Below the pieces are notes generated by a model. That model saw only the letters and a program-made list of their open reading frames with translations, made no database searches and was not told the DNA's origin. From the NCBI GenBank assembly GCA_020692245.1, contig JAIMKT010000042.1, positions 2,089 through 34,310 of the forward strand: a DNA stretch of 32,222 nucleotides, in the 5' to 3' direction. The DNA comes from Microcoleus sp. GA_180221_E-2-1-MAG-45_12 (GTDB lineage Bacteria; Cyanobacteriota; Cyanobacteriia; Cyanobacteriales; JAAUUE01). How positions within the stretch are numbered: position 1 is the first letter of the stretch; each line of letters opens with the position of its first letter. The translations under genes were made by a program, and so were the position numbers. Positions 1 to 7,956 of the stretch are shown here, piece after piece.

Positions 1-177
1 CCGAGTAAGCGTCACCGAGCAGTGGGCAAACAGATAGGGAAGACAAACTATATTGAACGTTTTAACTGTACACTGCGTCAACGAGTTTCGCGTTTAGTTC
101 GTAAGACGTTATCCTTTTCTAAAAAAATAGAAAATCACATCGGAGCCATTTGGTTTTTCGTCCATCACTACAATTAA
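1..177 (+). CDS. IS1-family transposase, C-terminal part (cut by window edge)
   Basis: Frame 1 is open from the first base to a TAA at 175-177 and gives 58 residues. They include TNYIERFNCTLRQR, then a basic stretch ending RKTLSFSKK, and close with the WFFVHHYN tail. This is the C-terminal end of an IS1-type DDE transposase; the Glu of the IERFN motif is the expected third catalytic acid. The start lies outside the window, so completeness of the element cannot be judged. The protein would cut and join the ends of its own insertion sequence. It lies directly upstream of a truncated Uma2 gene, consistent with an insertion that broke that gene. Confidence 0.85.
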   Translation, partial: PSKRHRAVGKQIGKTNYIERFNCTLRQRVSRLVRKTLSFSKKIENHIGAIWFFVHHYN

Positions 178-203
178 TTCATCCTTACCTCTTTAGGACT
201 ACC
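1..203 (+). mobile_element. Right end of an IS1-like insertion sequence
   Basis: The transposase stop is at 177. From 204 the sequence reads as the conserved PEYWIVDY block of a Uma2-family gene. The base pairs up to 203, read on the minus strand, start GGTAGTCCTAAAG. IS1-family ends usually begin with GGT, so 203 is proposed as the element's outer edge. The exact edge is inferred: the left end and any target duplication are outside the window. Confidence 0.55.
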
Positions 204-401
204 CCTGAATATTGGATTGTAGATTATCTAGCCTTGGGCAGTCGAGATTATTTAGGCAACCCGAAAACACCTGCTGTTTTTATTTTCTTGCTAGATGAAA
301 ATGGCACTTATCAAATGAGTGTATACCGGGATGGTGATCGCCTCATCTCCCCCACTTTCCCAGAGCTAAACTTGATAGCAGAGCAAATATTGGATTTGTA
401 A
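204..401 (+). pseudogene. 3' remnant of a Uma2-family (DUF820) endonuclease gene
   Basis: The reading frame ending at 401 encodes about 65 residues starting PEYWIVDYLALG and continuing with a GNPKTPA segment and the closing motif SPTFPELNL. These are typical of the C-terminal third of the large cyanobacterial Uma2/DUF820 family, which has a PD-(D/E)XK-like nuclease fold. The N-terminal two thirds, with the earlier catalytic acids, are missing and replaced by the IS1-like element. An ATG at 150 opens this frame, but it lies inside the transposase gene. The fragment is therefore best read as a broken gene and not as an 83-residue protein. Confidence 0.7.
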
Positions 402-503
402 TCTTCAAATAAAAACATACAAATTTGTGGGCAACAGGTAAAAAACTTAAGCCTCTTGCTGTATAAAAAAGTGTATTTTTATATAACTAAAAAATACTGT
501 TAA

Positions 504-1433
504 CTATAAGTTTTGAGCTTGTTTTTGTAACTCTAGATAATGGTAGAGATATTCGTTGATCATGCCGTGGATGAATAGGTCTCTGGCGGCGGCGAAGGGG
601 CTGTTGGGAGCCATGGGGTGACGGTTAGAAACGATATGGTTCCAGTTATAGTCTCCGGTGACTTTACTGACGTAGAGAGCGAAGTTTTCATCAAATTGAA
701 GAGAAATTACTGCTCTGGCAAATTCATCACTGGTGAGACAGAGGGAATAGAAGACCTTGAAGAGTTCGATCGCCGACTCTAGGTCTAATATTTTGCAAAA
801 TCCCCGTTGAAAGTTTTTAATATCTAAACCCAAAGGCTGAATGCTCTCATAACTAATTCCCCGTTCTCGTAAATCTTCTAGCCAGTGAGGATTTGCAGCT
901 TGGGCTTCGTGGTAATCAATCACAAAATTATAGAGGATTAAATCATGTTCCCAAAAAGCATTATCCACTAGATCATCAACATTTTGAGGATATAAATTTG
1001 CTCTGGGCATTGTTCGATCGGGTCCATTATCAATCAAGAAATTAATTACATTTGACCCAATATTAAGATGGCGGACAATTAAATAACAAGCCTCCGGACG
1101 GACAAAATGCTTCAGGAAAAAAGCGGCGGATTTATGCATTAAATCGTAGGCATGAAACTGGAAAGGGAGTAATCGCTTCAGGGTCATAATTAACCCCAAA
1201 GAAATATTAGCCACGATCTTGATGGGGATTAATAAATAGTTTCTTGTCCAGCTTTGTAAATCCCGAATCATGTAGATTTTCGATAAGGGATCTACGGGAA
1301 TTGCTCGATCGAGATAGAGGGTATCCCAGATAGTCGGGTTGGCTCGATCGCGGGGTTGGAGTTGATACAAGCTTTCAGATTTGTTCAGGTTTTTATTCGG
1401 GTTTACATTGGGATTTATAAAGGGACTAGTCAC
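504..1433 (-). CDS. Unknown-family protein coupled to the ketosynthase-oxidase fusion gene
   Basis: I do not recognise this 309-residue protein with certainty. The start is GTG at 1433-1431, sharing one base with the TAG stop of the upstream ketosynthase gene (TAGTG). A good Shine-Dalgarno (GGAGG, complement of 1444-1448) lies inside that gene's 3' end, so translational coupling is likely. It looks mostly helical. Residues 66-90 are strongly hydrophobic and may sit on or in a membrane. No signal peptide is seen. Acid and His residues are paired along helices: Glu114 and His122, Glu162-His163, and His175-Glu176. That could be a metal site, but this is speculation. It probably acts in the same pathway as the fusion enzyme. 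Function is unknown. Confidence 0.85.
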   Translation of the reverse strand: MTSPFINPNVNPNKNLNKSESLYQLQPRDRANPTIWDTLYLDRAIPVDPLSKIYMIRDLQSWTRNYLLIPIKIVANISLGLIMTLKRLLPFQFHAYDLMHKSAAFFLKHFVRPEACYLIVRHLNIGSNVINFLIDNGPDRTMPRANLYPQNVDDLVDNAFWEHDLILYNFVIDYHEAQAANPHWLEDLRERGISYESIQPLGLDIKNFQRGFCKILDLESAIELFKVFYSLCLTSDEFARAVISLQFDENFALYVSKVTGDYNWNHIVSNRHPMAPNSPFAAARDLFIHGMINEYLYHYLELQKQAQNL

Positions 1434-3358
1434 TATTTAATTTCCTCCAGTTGCATTAGGTATAAACGGGCGGTTACTTGGGCAGTTCTGACAATGCGAT
1501 CGGCGATGGCTGGAGTCATCCATTCTGCATTGAGAATAGCATTTAATTTCCCAATATGGGCTTCATCATTGGCTCCGTGATACGCCATGAAAGAAACCTG
1601 CTCCGTAGTTAAACCTAAGCAAGATTTAATCTGTTCTGCCCACTTCGCTGCCAGATTATTCCCCAAGCCTTCAATAATAAACATACTGCCGACTAAATCC
1701 ACCGGATTTTCCTTGGATGCTTGATGGAAAATAAAAGCCGACAGAGCCTCGGAACCAATATTTTTTTCTGCATTGACTATATCTTCTAGATTACCGCCCA
1801 CCGCTACATAGTTTCGTTCTAGCATTTGATAATCTCGGTGTTCATCTTGGGCATGACCGATGAAGGTCGATCGCAACCGAAAATCAATCATATTCGAGGC
1901 AGCGCGGGCAATCCATCTCGCACCTTCCACCACTTGGGGGCGGAGATTTTTTAATAGAGATTGGTAATCTTCTAGGGTGAATTCTTGGCGATTTAGGCGA
2001 TAAATAATTGGCACATTTTGAAGTTTGCGTTCAAATTCTAACCAGACTAAAGCTAATTTTCTGAGCAGATCAGCTGAGGTAGTTTCAGAGTTATTATAAG
2101 AGGGAAGATTTGAGGAATTAACTAGTGGACGATCGAGGGATTCGAGGCTACTTTGATCTGTTGGAGGATTAGAATTAACTGGGTCTAAAATAGGCTGAGA
2201 TGAGAAAAGATTTGGGGATTGCATAGGGGAATTATCAACTACAGTTAACATCATATAGGCGGTAGTAAATCTGCCACTTTCGGGAACGAAACAAAAGATT
2301 TTCTGTCCGGGTTGAAGTTTGCCAGAATTAAAGATTTCTTCTAGCATTAAATAAATAGAAGCACAACCAGTATTGCCTCGTGTATAGAGATTTGTAAACC
2401 ATTTATCTTCAGGAATCATACAATCAGCCTTGGTGAGCAACTCGACAATTTGTCCCCGGAAAAAATGAGAGGAATAATGACAAAGGAGCCAATCAATTTC
2501 TTGGGGTTGAACTCGACCCATATCAATTAATCTCAACCAACCTTCTACTCCTAACTTGATCACATTATCTAAAAGGCGAATATTCTGCCGGAGATTCATT
2601 GCTCCAGACTCTGCTGCCGTAATATAATCTGGATAATCTAACCAGCTTTTTGTAGCCTGCTCCTCTGGGGTTCCCGCATACATACACACAGGATAGGCAT
2701 TGGCATGGGAAACTAGTTCAATCCAGTCTACTTTAAGGCTAATTCCTTGAGAATTGGGATGATTCTGCACTAGGAAAGCTCCGGCTCCATCGGAGAGCAT
2801 CCACCGGAGAAATTCCGTATCAAAGGATAATTGTTTCCCGGCTTTAATGTTAGTTTCTGCCTCAAATTTACTACTCTTAAATAGGCGAGAGGCAAACTCA
2901 GAAGCTACTGTAATAGCATTTCTTCTTTTCCCTAATTCAATCTGGGAAACTGCATAATTCAAAGCCGTCACTCCTGCACAGCAAACCCCATAGTTAGAAC
3001 TAGTTTCTAGGGGAGGAAATTCGGGCAGTTCTCCGTGTACCATACTGGCAAAACTGGGAATTAGTAAGTCTCCCCAACTGGTGGCACAGGCAAGTAAATC
3101 TAACTCTTGGGGATTAATTCCTGTTTGCATCAACACATCCCGAATTGCCAAAGCTGCCATCTGACTATTCAGATATTTAGTATTTTGTTGTTCATCGATC
3201 GCATAGTAGCGTTGTTGAATACCATTACTTTTGAGAATGCGTTGCTTAACCTTGGAAGCTCGATCGTTAATCTTCCCCAGATAGTCTTCCATGCGATCGT
3301 TACTAATCGGCTCACCGGGAAGGAATTTACCAATGCCATTAATATAAACTTGGTGCAT
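1433..3358 (-). CDS. StlD/DarB-like beta-ketoacyl synthase fused to a heme-oxygenase-like diiron oxidase domain
   Basis: Residues 1-375 form a KAS III-type ketosynthase resembling the StlD/DarB group, which makes the 1,3-cyclohexanedione precursors of dialkylresorcinols and stilbenes. It opens MHQVYINGIGKFLPGEPIS. The catalytic triad is visible as Cys127 (VCCAG), His294 (LLCHYSS) and Asn329 (RGNTG). Residues 376-430 are a Ser/Pro/Asn-rich linker. Residues 431-637 are a TenA/heme-oxygenase-like helical domain with Glu563 and a perfect H-x3-D-x2-H motif (His594, Asp598, His601), the ligand pattern of diiron oxidases such as CADD. The first-helix ligands, around Glu506-His507-Asp509, are less clear. 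An in-frame TTG at 3412 would add 18 residues. I prefer the ATG at 3358 because homology begins there; neither has a strong Shine-Dalgarno. Ring formation by the ketosynthase and oxidation by the second domain are inferred. Confidence 0.85.
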   Translation of the reverse strand: MHQVYINGIGKFLPGEPISNDRMEDYLGKINDRASKVKQRILKSNGIQQRYYAIDEQQNTKYLNSQMAALAIRDVLMQTGINPQELDLLACATSWGDLLIPSFASMVHGELPEFPPLETSSNYGVCCAGVTALNYAVSQIELGKRRNAITVASEFASRLFKSSKFEAETNIKAGKQLSFDTEFLRWMLSDGAGAFLVQNHPNSQGISLKVDWIELVSHANAYPVCMYAGTPEEQATKSWLDYPDYITAAESGAMNLRQNIRLLDNVIKLGVEGWLRLIDMGRVQPQEIDWLLCHYSSHFFRGQIVELLTKADCMIPEDKWFTNLYTRGNTGCASIYLMLEEIFNSGKLQPGQKIFCFVPESGRFTTAYMMLTVVDNSPMQSPNLFSSQPILDPVNSNPPTDQSSLESLDRPLVNSSNLPSYNNSETTSADLLRKLALVWLEFERKLQNVPIIYRLNRQEFTLEDYQSLLKNLRPQVVEGARWIARAASNMIDFRLRSTFIGHAQDEHRDYQMLERNYVAVGGNLEDIVNAEKNIGSEALSAFIFHQASKENPVDLVGSMFIIEGLGNNLAAKWAEQIKSCLGLTTEQVSFMAYHGANDEAHIGKLNAILNAEWMTPAIADRIVRTAQVTARLYLMQLEEIK

Positions 3359-3756
3359 AGTTTGTGAGTTAGAAAAGGGTTGATGTGAATAGTCGATCGA
3401 GAAGTTTATCAATCAGTTCAATCAGTTAACTTTGTGCCAGTTAATTAATTGTCTATCTTTAACCTAGGGATAGTTGATAGAGATAAACGACCCAGAGCAA
3501 TTAACTCTATACTCAATCTAGCTGCCTAACTTAGGAGAACTACCATAACCCTGTGCCACTTATTAAACTGGTTGATTATTTCTTTATAATATAACTAATA
3601 AATTTAGGATCATTTAATTAGATTAATTAGTTTGATTAGTATGAAAAATCCTGACAAAATAGAGATATGTTGAGACTGAAATAATATTGAGACTGAAGAC
3701 AATATTAGGTTTTTTGCTCTATCTAACCTGTTTATTTAGTAATTATTGTTATAACT
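3359..3756. promoter_or_regulatory. Divergent intergenic region with a direct repeat before the Coq4-like gene
   Basis: This AT-rich stretch separates the ketosynthase gene (minus) from the Coq4-like gene (plus) and must hold both promoters. The 11-mer TTGAGACTGAA occurs twice, at 3670-3680 and 3687-3697, a 17 bp spacing. The second copy is flanked by AATATT on each side. The spacing is slightly under two helical turns, so a dimeric regulator or a doubled -35-like element is possible. No convincing -10/-35 pair can be assigned by eye. No RNA gene or other coding frame is apparent. Confidence 0.4.
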
Positions 3757-4227
3757 ATGAATGAAAATATTACTCTCAGGGAAGGATTAGAAAATTATTA
3801 TGCTAGTAATCCTAACTTTACTCGAAATGCTGATATTTGGGTTGGTAATTTTCGTGTGCCTTGGCATGATTTACAACGCCATGATGTTATGCATGTGATC
3901 ACAGGTTACAGTACTAGTTTGGATCAAGAATTAAAGCTTATTGGATTTCTCTTAACTGCCTTAACTTGGCGGCGACCTTGGTATTATTATGCCCAAAGTT
4001 TTGTAGTGTTTCTAGAATTATTATGGAAATCTCTCCGAGGGCAGTCTTTTGGGATTACTTACTATCCCCCATTGCAGGTTTGTGATTATTATTGGCGGGG
4101 GGTTAAACAGGGATTAACAGTGAAGAAAAAAATCAATGCTTATCTTGATCCTCAAACAGTGATCGATCGACCCATAGCCGAACTCAGAAATGAGTATGGA
4201 ATTGCTAATGCTGGAGCTTGGGATTAG
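3757..4227 (+). CDS. Coq4-like protein
   Basis: The protein has 156 residues. It carries His42-Asp43-x2-His46 followed after eleven residues by Glu58 (RHDVMHVITGYSTSLDQE). This is the HDxxH-x11-E metal-binding signature of the Coq4 family. Coq4 is needed for coenzyme Q synthesis and has been linked to oxidative removal of the C1 carboxyl of the ring precursor. Cyanobacteria make plastoquinone and not ubiquinone, so a stand-alone Coq4 relative beside a ring-forming ketosynthase suggests work on another ring lipid; that role is inferred. A hydrophobic stretch (residues 60-95) may bind membrane or prenyl lipid. It is divergent from the ketosynthase locus. It is shorter than eukaryotic Coq4 because it lacks a targeting sequence. 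Confidence 0.75.
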   Translation: MNENITLREGLENYYASNPNFTRNADIWVGNFRVPWHDLQRHDVMHVITGYSTSLDQELKLIGFLLTALTWRRPWYYYAQSFVVFLELLWKSLRGQSFGITYYPPLQVCDYYWRGVKQGLTVKKKINAYLDPQTVIDRPIAELRNEYGIANAGAWD

Positions 4228-4240
4228 GGAAATACGATAG

Positions 4241-4456
4241 CTAGTTTACTGCTAAGGTCTCGAAAGAAAATCTTAAATTTGCAGAATCTTGCAGACTATA
4301 ATTGAGCTTTTCAAAACCAATAACCGTCCCAGATTTATTTTTCATTAGGACTACTTCTTCCCCAGTTTCTTCACAAATATATTCTTCTTGGGGATTGCCA
4401 AACCAAACTGTTAAAGTATTTCCTTGTTTGTCATAGTATATTTTCACTTCTGCCAT
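4241..4456 (-). CDS. DUF2283 protein, probable antitoxin partner
   Basis: This 71-residue protein opens MAEVKIYYDKQGNTLTVWF and continues with a GEEVVLMKNKSG segment, the usual beginning and strand pattern of DUF2283 proteins. These small proteins often sit beside DUF4258 genes in pairs that look like toxin-antitoxin modules, with DUF2283 as the presumed antitoxin. The ATG overlaps the last 13 bases of the upstream DUF4258 gene, so the two are co-transcribed and probably coupled. The gene is convergent with the Coq4-like gene, 13 bp away. Activity of the family is not well established. Confidence 0.8.
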   Translation of the reverse strand: MAEVKIYYDKQGNTLTVWFGNPQEEYICEETGEEVVLMKNKSGTVIGFEKLNYSLQDSANLRFSFETLAVN

Positions 4457-4758
4457 AACTTTTCTCCTTCTTTAATTGCATCAGTAGGGTAGGCAGTAAT
4501 CAGAAATCCATCCCCATTGAGCCGTCGAGCCACTGCACAAATCCAACGCTTTTCTTGTTGGGAACGATAAAAAAGATAAACATTACGATCGCTCTTACTC
4601 CGGCGTATTTCATCAGGTTGATTCAGGGTTTTCCGAACTTCATTTTCCTGTTGAATCATTATGGGATGTTTAATGGTGGTGATTACTTGCCAATAAGCAC
4701 AGGTAACTCTTACAGTAAATCCAAGGGGTGTAGATACCTCAAATAGTAATTCTTCCAT
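4444..4758 (-). CDS. DUF4258 domain protein, probable toxin-like partner
   Basis: The 104-residue protein contains KHPIMIQQENEVRKTLNQPDE, then VYLFYR, WICAVARRL and the ending GFLITAYPTDAIKEG. This order matches the cyanobacterial DUF4258 proteins. The fold is thought to resemble RelE/BrnT-type small toxins, but catalytic function has not been shown to my knowledge. A GTG one codon upstream (4761) is also possible; the ATG at 4758 is chosen as the stronger codon. The gene comes first in a two-gene unit with DUF2283. It lies a few kb from other defence-like debris (Uma2 remnant, IS1). Confidence 0.75.
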   Translation of the reverse strand: MEELLFEVSTPLGFTVRVTCAYWQVITTIKHPIMIQQENEVRKTLNQPDEIRRSKSDRNVYLFYRSQQEKRWICAVARRLNGDGFLITAYPTDAIKEGEKLWQK

Positions 4759-4897
4759 CACTGTTTGTCCAGATATTTCAAGGGTTAAGGCATACTCGAT
4801 TCTGCAAAGACTTACCTATCAAAAACATCCGCTCCTGATCCCAAATTCATACTAGCAAGAATGGTACTCGCAGTCAGCTAAGAGCTAAAATTGAAAA

Positions 4898-6727
4898 ATG
4901 GTAAATTCATCTTCAAATCCAGAAACTCTGGTGACAAATTCCCCTCCGCCGGAGAATGATTGGCGGCTTTTTTTACGGCTGGTTCCCTACGCCAAGCGCA
5001 GTCAAGGGATATTTTTGATCTCGATCGCTCTCTTAATTCCCCTCTCAATTTCTGGGGCAGTGCAGCCGTTGCTAATTGGGGAAGCTATTTCCTTGATTCG
5101 CCGAGAAGATCAAATTTGGCAGTTTCTCCAAGGGCGGGCTTTGGCGGATGCGCTGAATATTTTGGTGATCCTGCTGATGGTGACGATCGTGATCCGGCTG
5201 GGATTGGTGGCTGTGCAGGGCTACTTTGTCCAGAAGGTAGGGCAGAAAATGACGGCGGATATCCGGGAAGATTTATTTGATCACGTCACAGCCCTTTCCA
5301 TGAGCTTTTTCGATCGCACCCCCGTGGGGCGGTTAATTACTCGTTTAACCAGTGATGTGGAAGCCTTGGGAGATGTCTTTTCAACGGGGGCGATCGGGAT
5401 TGTTGGTGATGTGTTATCGATTATTGTGGTTGCCATCACCATGTTTTTGCTTCAGTGGCAGTTGGCTTTAATGTTAACGTTAATGTTAATCCCAATTACG
5501 ATTTTAATTATTTATTTTCAGCAACAATACCGGAAAGCAAACTATAAAGCCCGGGATGAATTAGCGGTGTTAAATTCCATGTTGCAGGAGAATATTCTGG
5601 GGATTAATGTTGTCCAGTTATTTCGCCGGGAACAGTTTAATGCTGAACTATTTAGAAACACTAATCAAAAATATATTAAAGAAGTCGATCGCACTATTTT
5701 TTATGACTCAGCCGTGTCGGCAACTTTGGAATGGATTGCCCTAGTAGCGATCGGGGCAGTGCTGTGGTTGGGGGGCGTATTAGTCCTCCAAGATGGTTTG
5801 AGTTTGGGGGTGCTTTCTGCCTTTATTCTCTACGCCCAAAGATTATTTGATCCCCTGCGGAGATTTGCCGAAAAATTCACCATGCTGCAAGCAGGATTCA
5901 CGGCGGTAGAGCGAATTAGTAACCTGATGAATGAACCCATTAGCATTCGCGATCGACAGGTTTATCCTAGTAGTTATCAATTCCCCATTACCAAAGGAGA
6001 AATTCGTTTTGAGCATGTTTATTTTGCCTACAAAAATGATGAGTATGTCCTCAGAGATTTAGACTTTACGATCAAATCTGGGGAGAAAGTTGCCCTTGTG
6101 GGTCCTACGGGAGCCGGGAAAAGTTCGATTATTAGATTGCTCTGTCGTTTGTACGAACCAACTAAGGGGAGAATTCTTTTGGATGGGGTGGATATTCGAG
6201 ATTTACCTCAACAGGAATTACGCCGTTACTTGGGAATTATTTTACAAGATGGCTTTCTTTTTGCTGGGGATGTAAAAAGCAATATTACTCTGGGAGAAAC
6301 CTATACACAGTCAGAGATTGAATCAGCGGCAAAAGTTACTAATGTCCATGATTTTATTCAACAATTACCCCAAGGTTATGATACCCAACTCCGGGAACGG
6401 GGGACTAATTTATCTGGGGGAGAAAAACAATTATTAGCCTTTGCCAGAGCCGCCATTCGGGATCCACAAATTCTTGTCCTCGATGAAGCCACCGCCAGCC
6501 TTGATGTGGCCACGGAAGCCCTAGTCCAAGATGCCCTCGATCGCCTCCTCGTCAACCGTACCGCTATCATCATTGCCCACCGCCTGTCAACTATTCGCAA
6601 CGTCGATCGCATCTTGGTGATCAAACGAGGACAACTGCTAGAATCCGGCAGCCACGAAGAACTTCTAGAGCAGGATGGATTGTATGCTAGTTTGTACAAA
6701 TTACAGAAATTCGATACTACGAAATAA
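4898..6727 (+). CDS. ABC transporter, fused permease and ATP-binding domains (MsbA/multidrug exporter type)
   Basis: At 609 residues this is the usual size of a half-transporter exporter that works as a homo- or heterodimer in the membrane. The N-terminal half has about six membrane helices (from residue 38 to about 310). The coupling-helix region has the familiar FFDRTPVGRLITRLTSDVEAL. The ATPase domain starts near residue 355 and shows Walker A GPTGAGKSS (402-410), the signature LSGGEKQ (505-511), Walker B ILVLDEATAS and the switch histidine AHRLSTI. All catalytic motifs are intact. The substrate cannot be told from sequence; lipids, drugs or peptides are all possible. A ComJ-like gene follows after 19 bp and may be co-transcribed. 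Confidence 0.93.
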   Translation: MVNSSSNPETLVTNSPPPENDWRLFLRLVPYAKRSQGIFLISIALLIPLSISGAVQPLLIGEAISLIRREDQIWQFLQGRALADALNILVILLMVTIVIRLGLVAVQGYFVQKVGQKMTADIREDLFDHVTALSMSFFDRTPVGRLITRLTSDVEALGDVFSTGAIGIVGDVLSIIVVAITMFLLQWQLALMLTLMLIPITILIIYFQQQYRKANYKARDELAVLNSMLQENILGINVVQLFRREQFNAELFRNTNQKYIKEVDRTIFYDSAVSATLEWIALVAIGAVLWLGGVLVLQDGLSLGVLSAFILYAQRLFDPLRRFAEKFTMLQAGFTAVERISNLMNEPISIRDRQVYPSSYQFPITKGEIRFEHVYFAYKNDEYVLRDLDFTIKSGEKVALVGPTGAGKSSIIRLLCRLYEPTKGRILLDGVDIRDLPQQELRRYLGIILQDGFLFAGDVKSNITLGETYTQSEIESAAKVTNVHDFIQQLPQGYDTQLRERGTNLSGGEKQLLAFARAAIRDPQILVLDEATASLDVATEALVQDALDRLLVNRTAIIIAHRLSTIRNVDRILVIKRGQLLESGSHEELLEQDGLYASLYKLQKFDTTK

Positions 6728-6746
6728 TTGAAATTCAGTTAATACA

Positions 6747-7865
6747 GTGAAGATTTATTCGCTTTCTTTCGAGACAAGTTTAAATTTAATCTCAATTTGG
6801 GATGATAGTAAGCCCGGTCAATCAGCTTTTCATGGCTTTTTTGAACAAGCTTTTAATCAAGGCTTTTCTTGGATGCCGGGCAGCGTGACATTTTATAACC
6901 TTGGGAAAACTTGTAGAGCAATTCTTGAGGTCTGCCTCCTAGAAGCAGATGAAGTATTTCATCTCCAGCCCCAAACTATTAGAGCCATTCGTGTCCCTTT
7001 TGAGGTGGCTGGTGCAGGTATTCGATACACTGATTGTATGAGTATTTTTGACGAAGCATTTGTGCCGATCCCCCCCGGATCCTATAGCCTAGTGTTTGAG
7101 AATCAATTAAACTATGATCCCGAATATTTGAATAGCCCTGCTTACTTATCAGATGTTGAGGTGGGGTTTACCTCAGAAATAATGCGGCTAAGTTTTGTCC
7201 CGACCTCAGAAGTAGTGGAGCCAGCTATTTTGAGAGCAGAGTCTTGGGGAGAACTGCCCTATCGCATAGAAGGCTACAACCCTCTAAATCCCACTTATCC
7301 CCTACTGATGAAACTTTGCTTGCTATTGCCCCGACCAGTGAACACTGGTATTACAGGGCCAGGAGCATCTGTTTTGGTGACAAATTCTAGTTCTACATCC
7401 AGCCGAGACACTTCTTTAGTTACAAATCCTACTTCTGAATCCCGCCCGGAAACCTCTGGTGGACAAAATCTTCACCAAGGATACGTGATTCACCCTGATG
7501 GAGTTGAGTTTTATGCTTTAGGTAATGCTCAAATAATTTCTGTAGAAGCTTGGTGTGCGGGAGAAATTGAGCTAGATCCAAATAGTGTGCGAGCGATAGT
7601 TGTGCCTTTCCCAATCTTGGCAGACGGCACTGGTGCTTTTGTGCCTGATGGAAGGGGTGGGGGATATTACTTAGGTGATTTGTTGGCACGGGGTTCCTAT
7701 GCACTTTTATTTGAGATTTGGTTAAACAACGACCCAAAATATTTAGATAGCGAACTCTATCAAGAGCATACCAGACTAGGCTTGACAGAAGAGTGTTGTC
7801 GCCTGACCTTTATTCCCACCACCCAGGCAGTTACCCCTGAAATACTACGATTTGATATTTATTAA
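6747..7865 (+). CDS. Protein with two tandem ComJ-like domains
   Basis: This 372-residue protein appears to be a duplication. The first unit (about 1-170) contains QGFSWMPGSVTFYNLG, RAIRVPF, IPPGSYSLVFE and ends RLSFVPTSEVVEPAILRAE. The second (about 240-372) contains QGYVIHPDGVEFYALG, RAIVVPF, ARGSYALLFE and ends RLTFIPTTQAVTPEILRFD. The motif order resembles ComJ, the Bacillus protein that inhibits the DNA-entry nuclease NucA. A Ser/Thr-rich linker (about 205-235) joins the units. No signal peptide or membrane helix is seen, so it is probably cytoplasmic. The start is GTG with no clear Shine-Dalgarno, 19 bp after the ABC transporter. The ComJ link is from memory of family motifs; nuclease inhibition is a hypothesis, and no NucA-like gene lies nearby. 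Confidence 0.7.
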   Translation: MKIYSLSFETSLNLISIWDDSKPGQSAFHGFFEQAFNQGFSWMPGSVTFYNLGKTCRAILEVCLLEADEVFHLQPQTIRAIRVPFEVAGAGIRYTDCMSIFDEAFVPIPPGSYSLVFENQLNYDPEYLNSPAYLSDVEVGFTSEIMRLSFVPTSEVVEPAILRAESWGELPYRIEGYNPLNPTYPLLMKLCLLLPRPVNTGITGPGASVLVTNSSSTSSRDTSLVTNPTSESRPETSGGQNLHQGYVIHPDGVEFYALGNAQIISVEAWCAGEIELDPNSVRAIVVPFPILADGTGAFVPDGRGGGYYLGDLLARGSYALLFEIWLNNDPKYLDSELYQEHTRLGLTEECCRLTFIPTTQAVTPEILRFDIY

Positions 7866-7956
7866 GAAGATATTATGGAATTTTAGCTATGGGAAAGTGT
7901 TTGAGCGGTAAAATACTCCAAAAAGATTAGATACTGCGAAATAAACGTAACTAGGC

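Noticed and set aside
3359-3412. Eighteen-residue extension of the ketosynthase from a TTG
   Set aside because: There is no Shine-Dalgarno and the family N-terminus begins at the inner Met.
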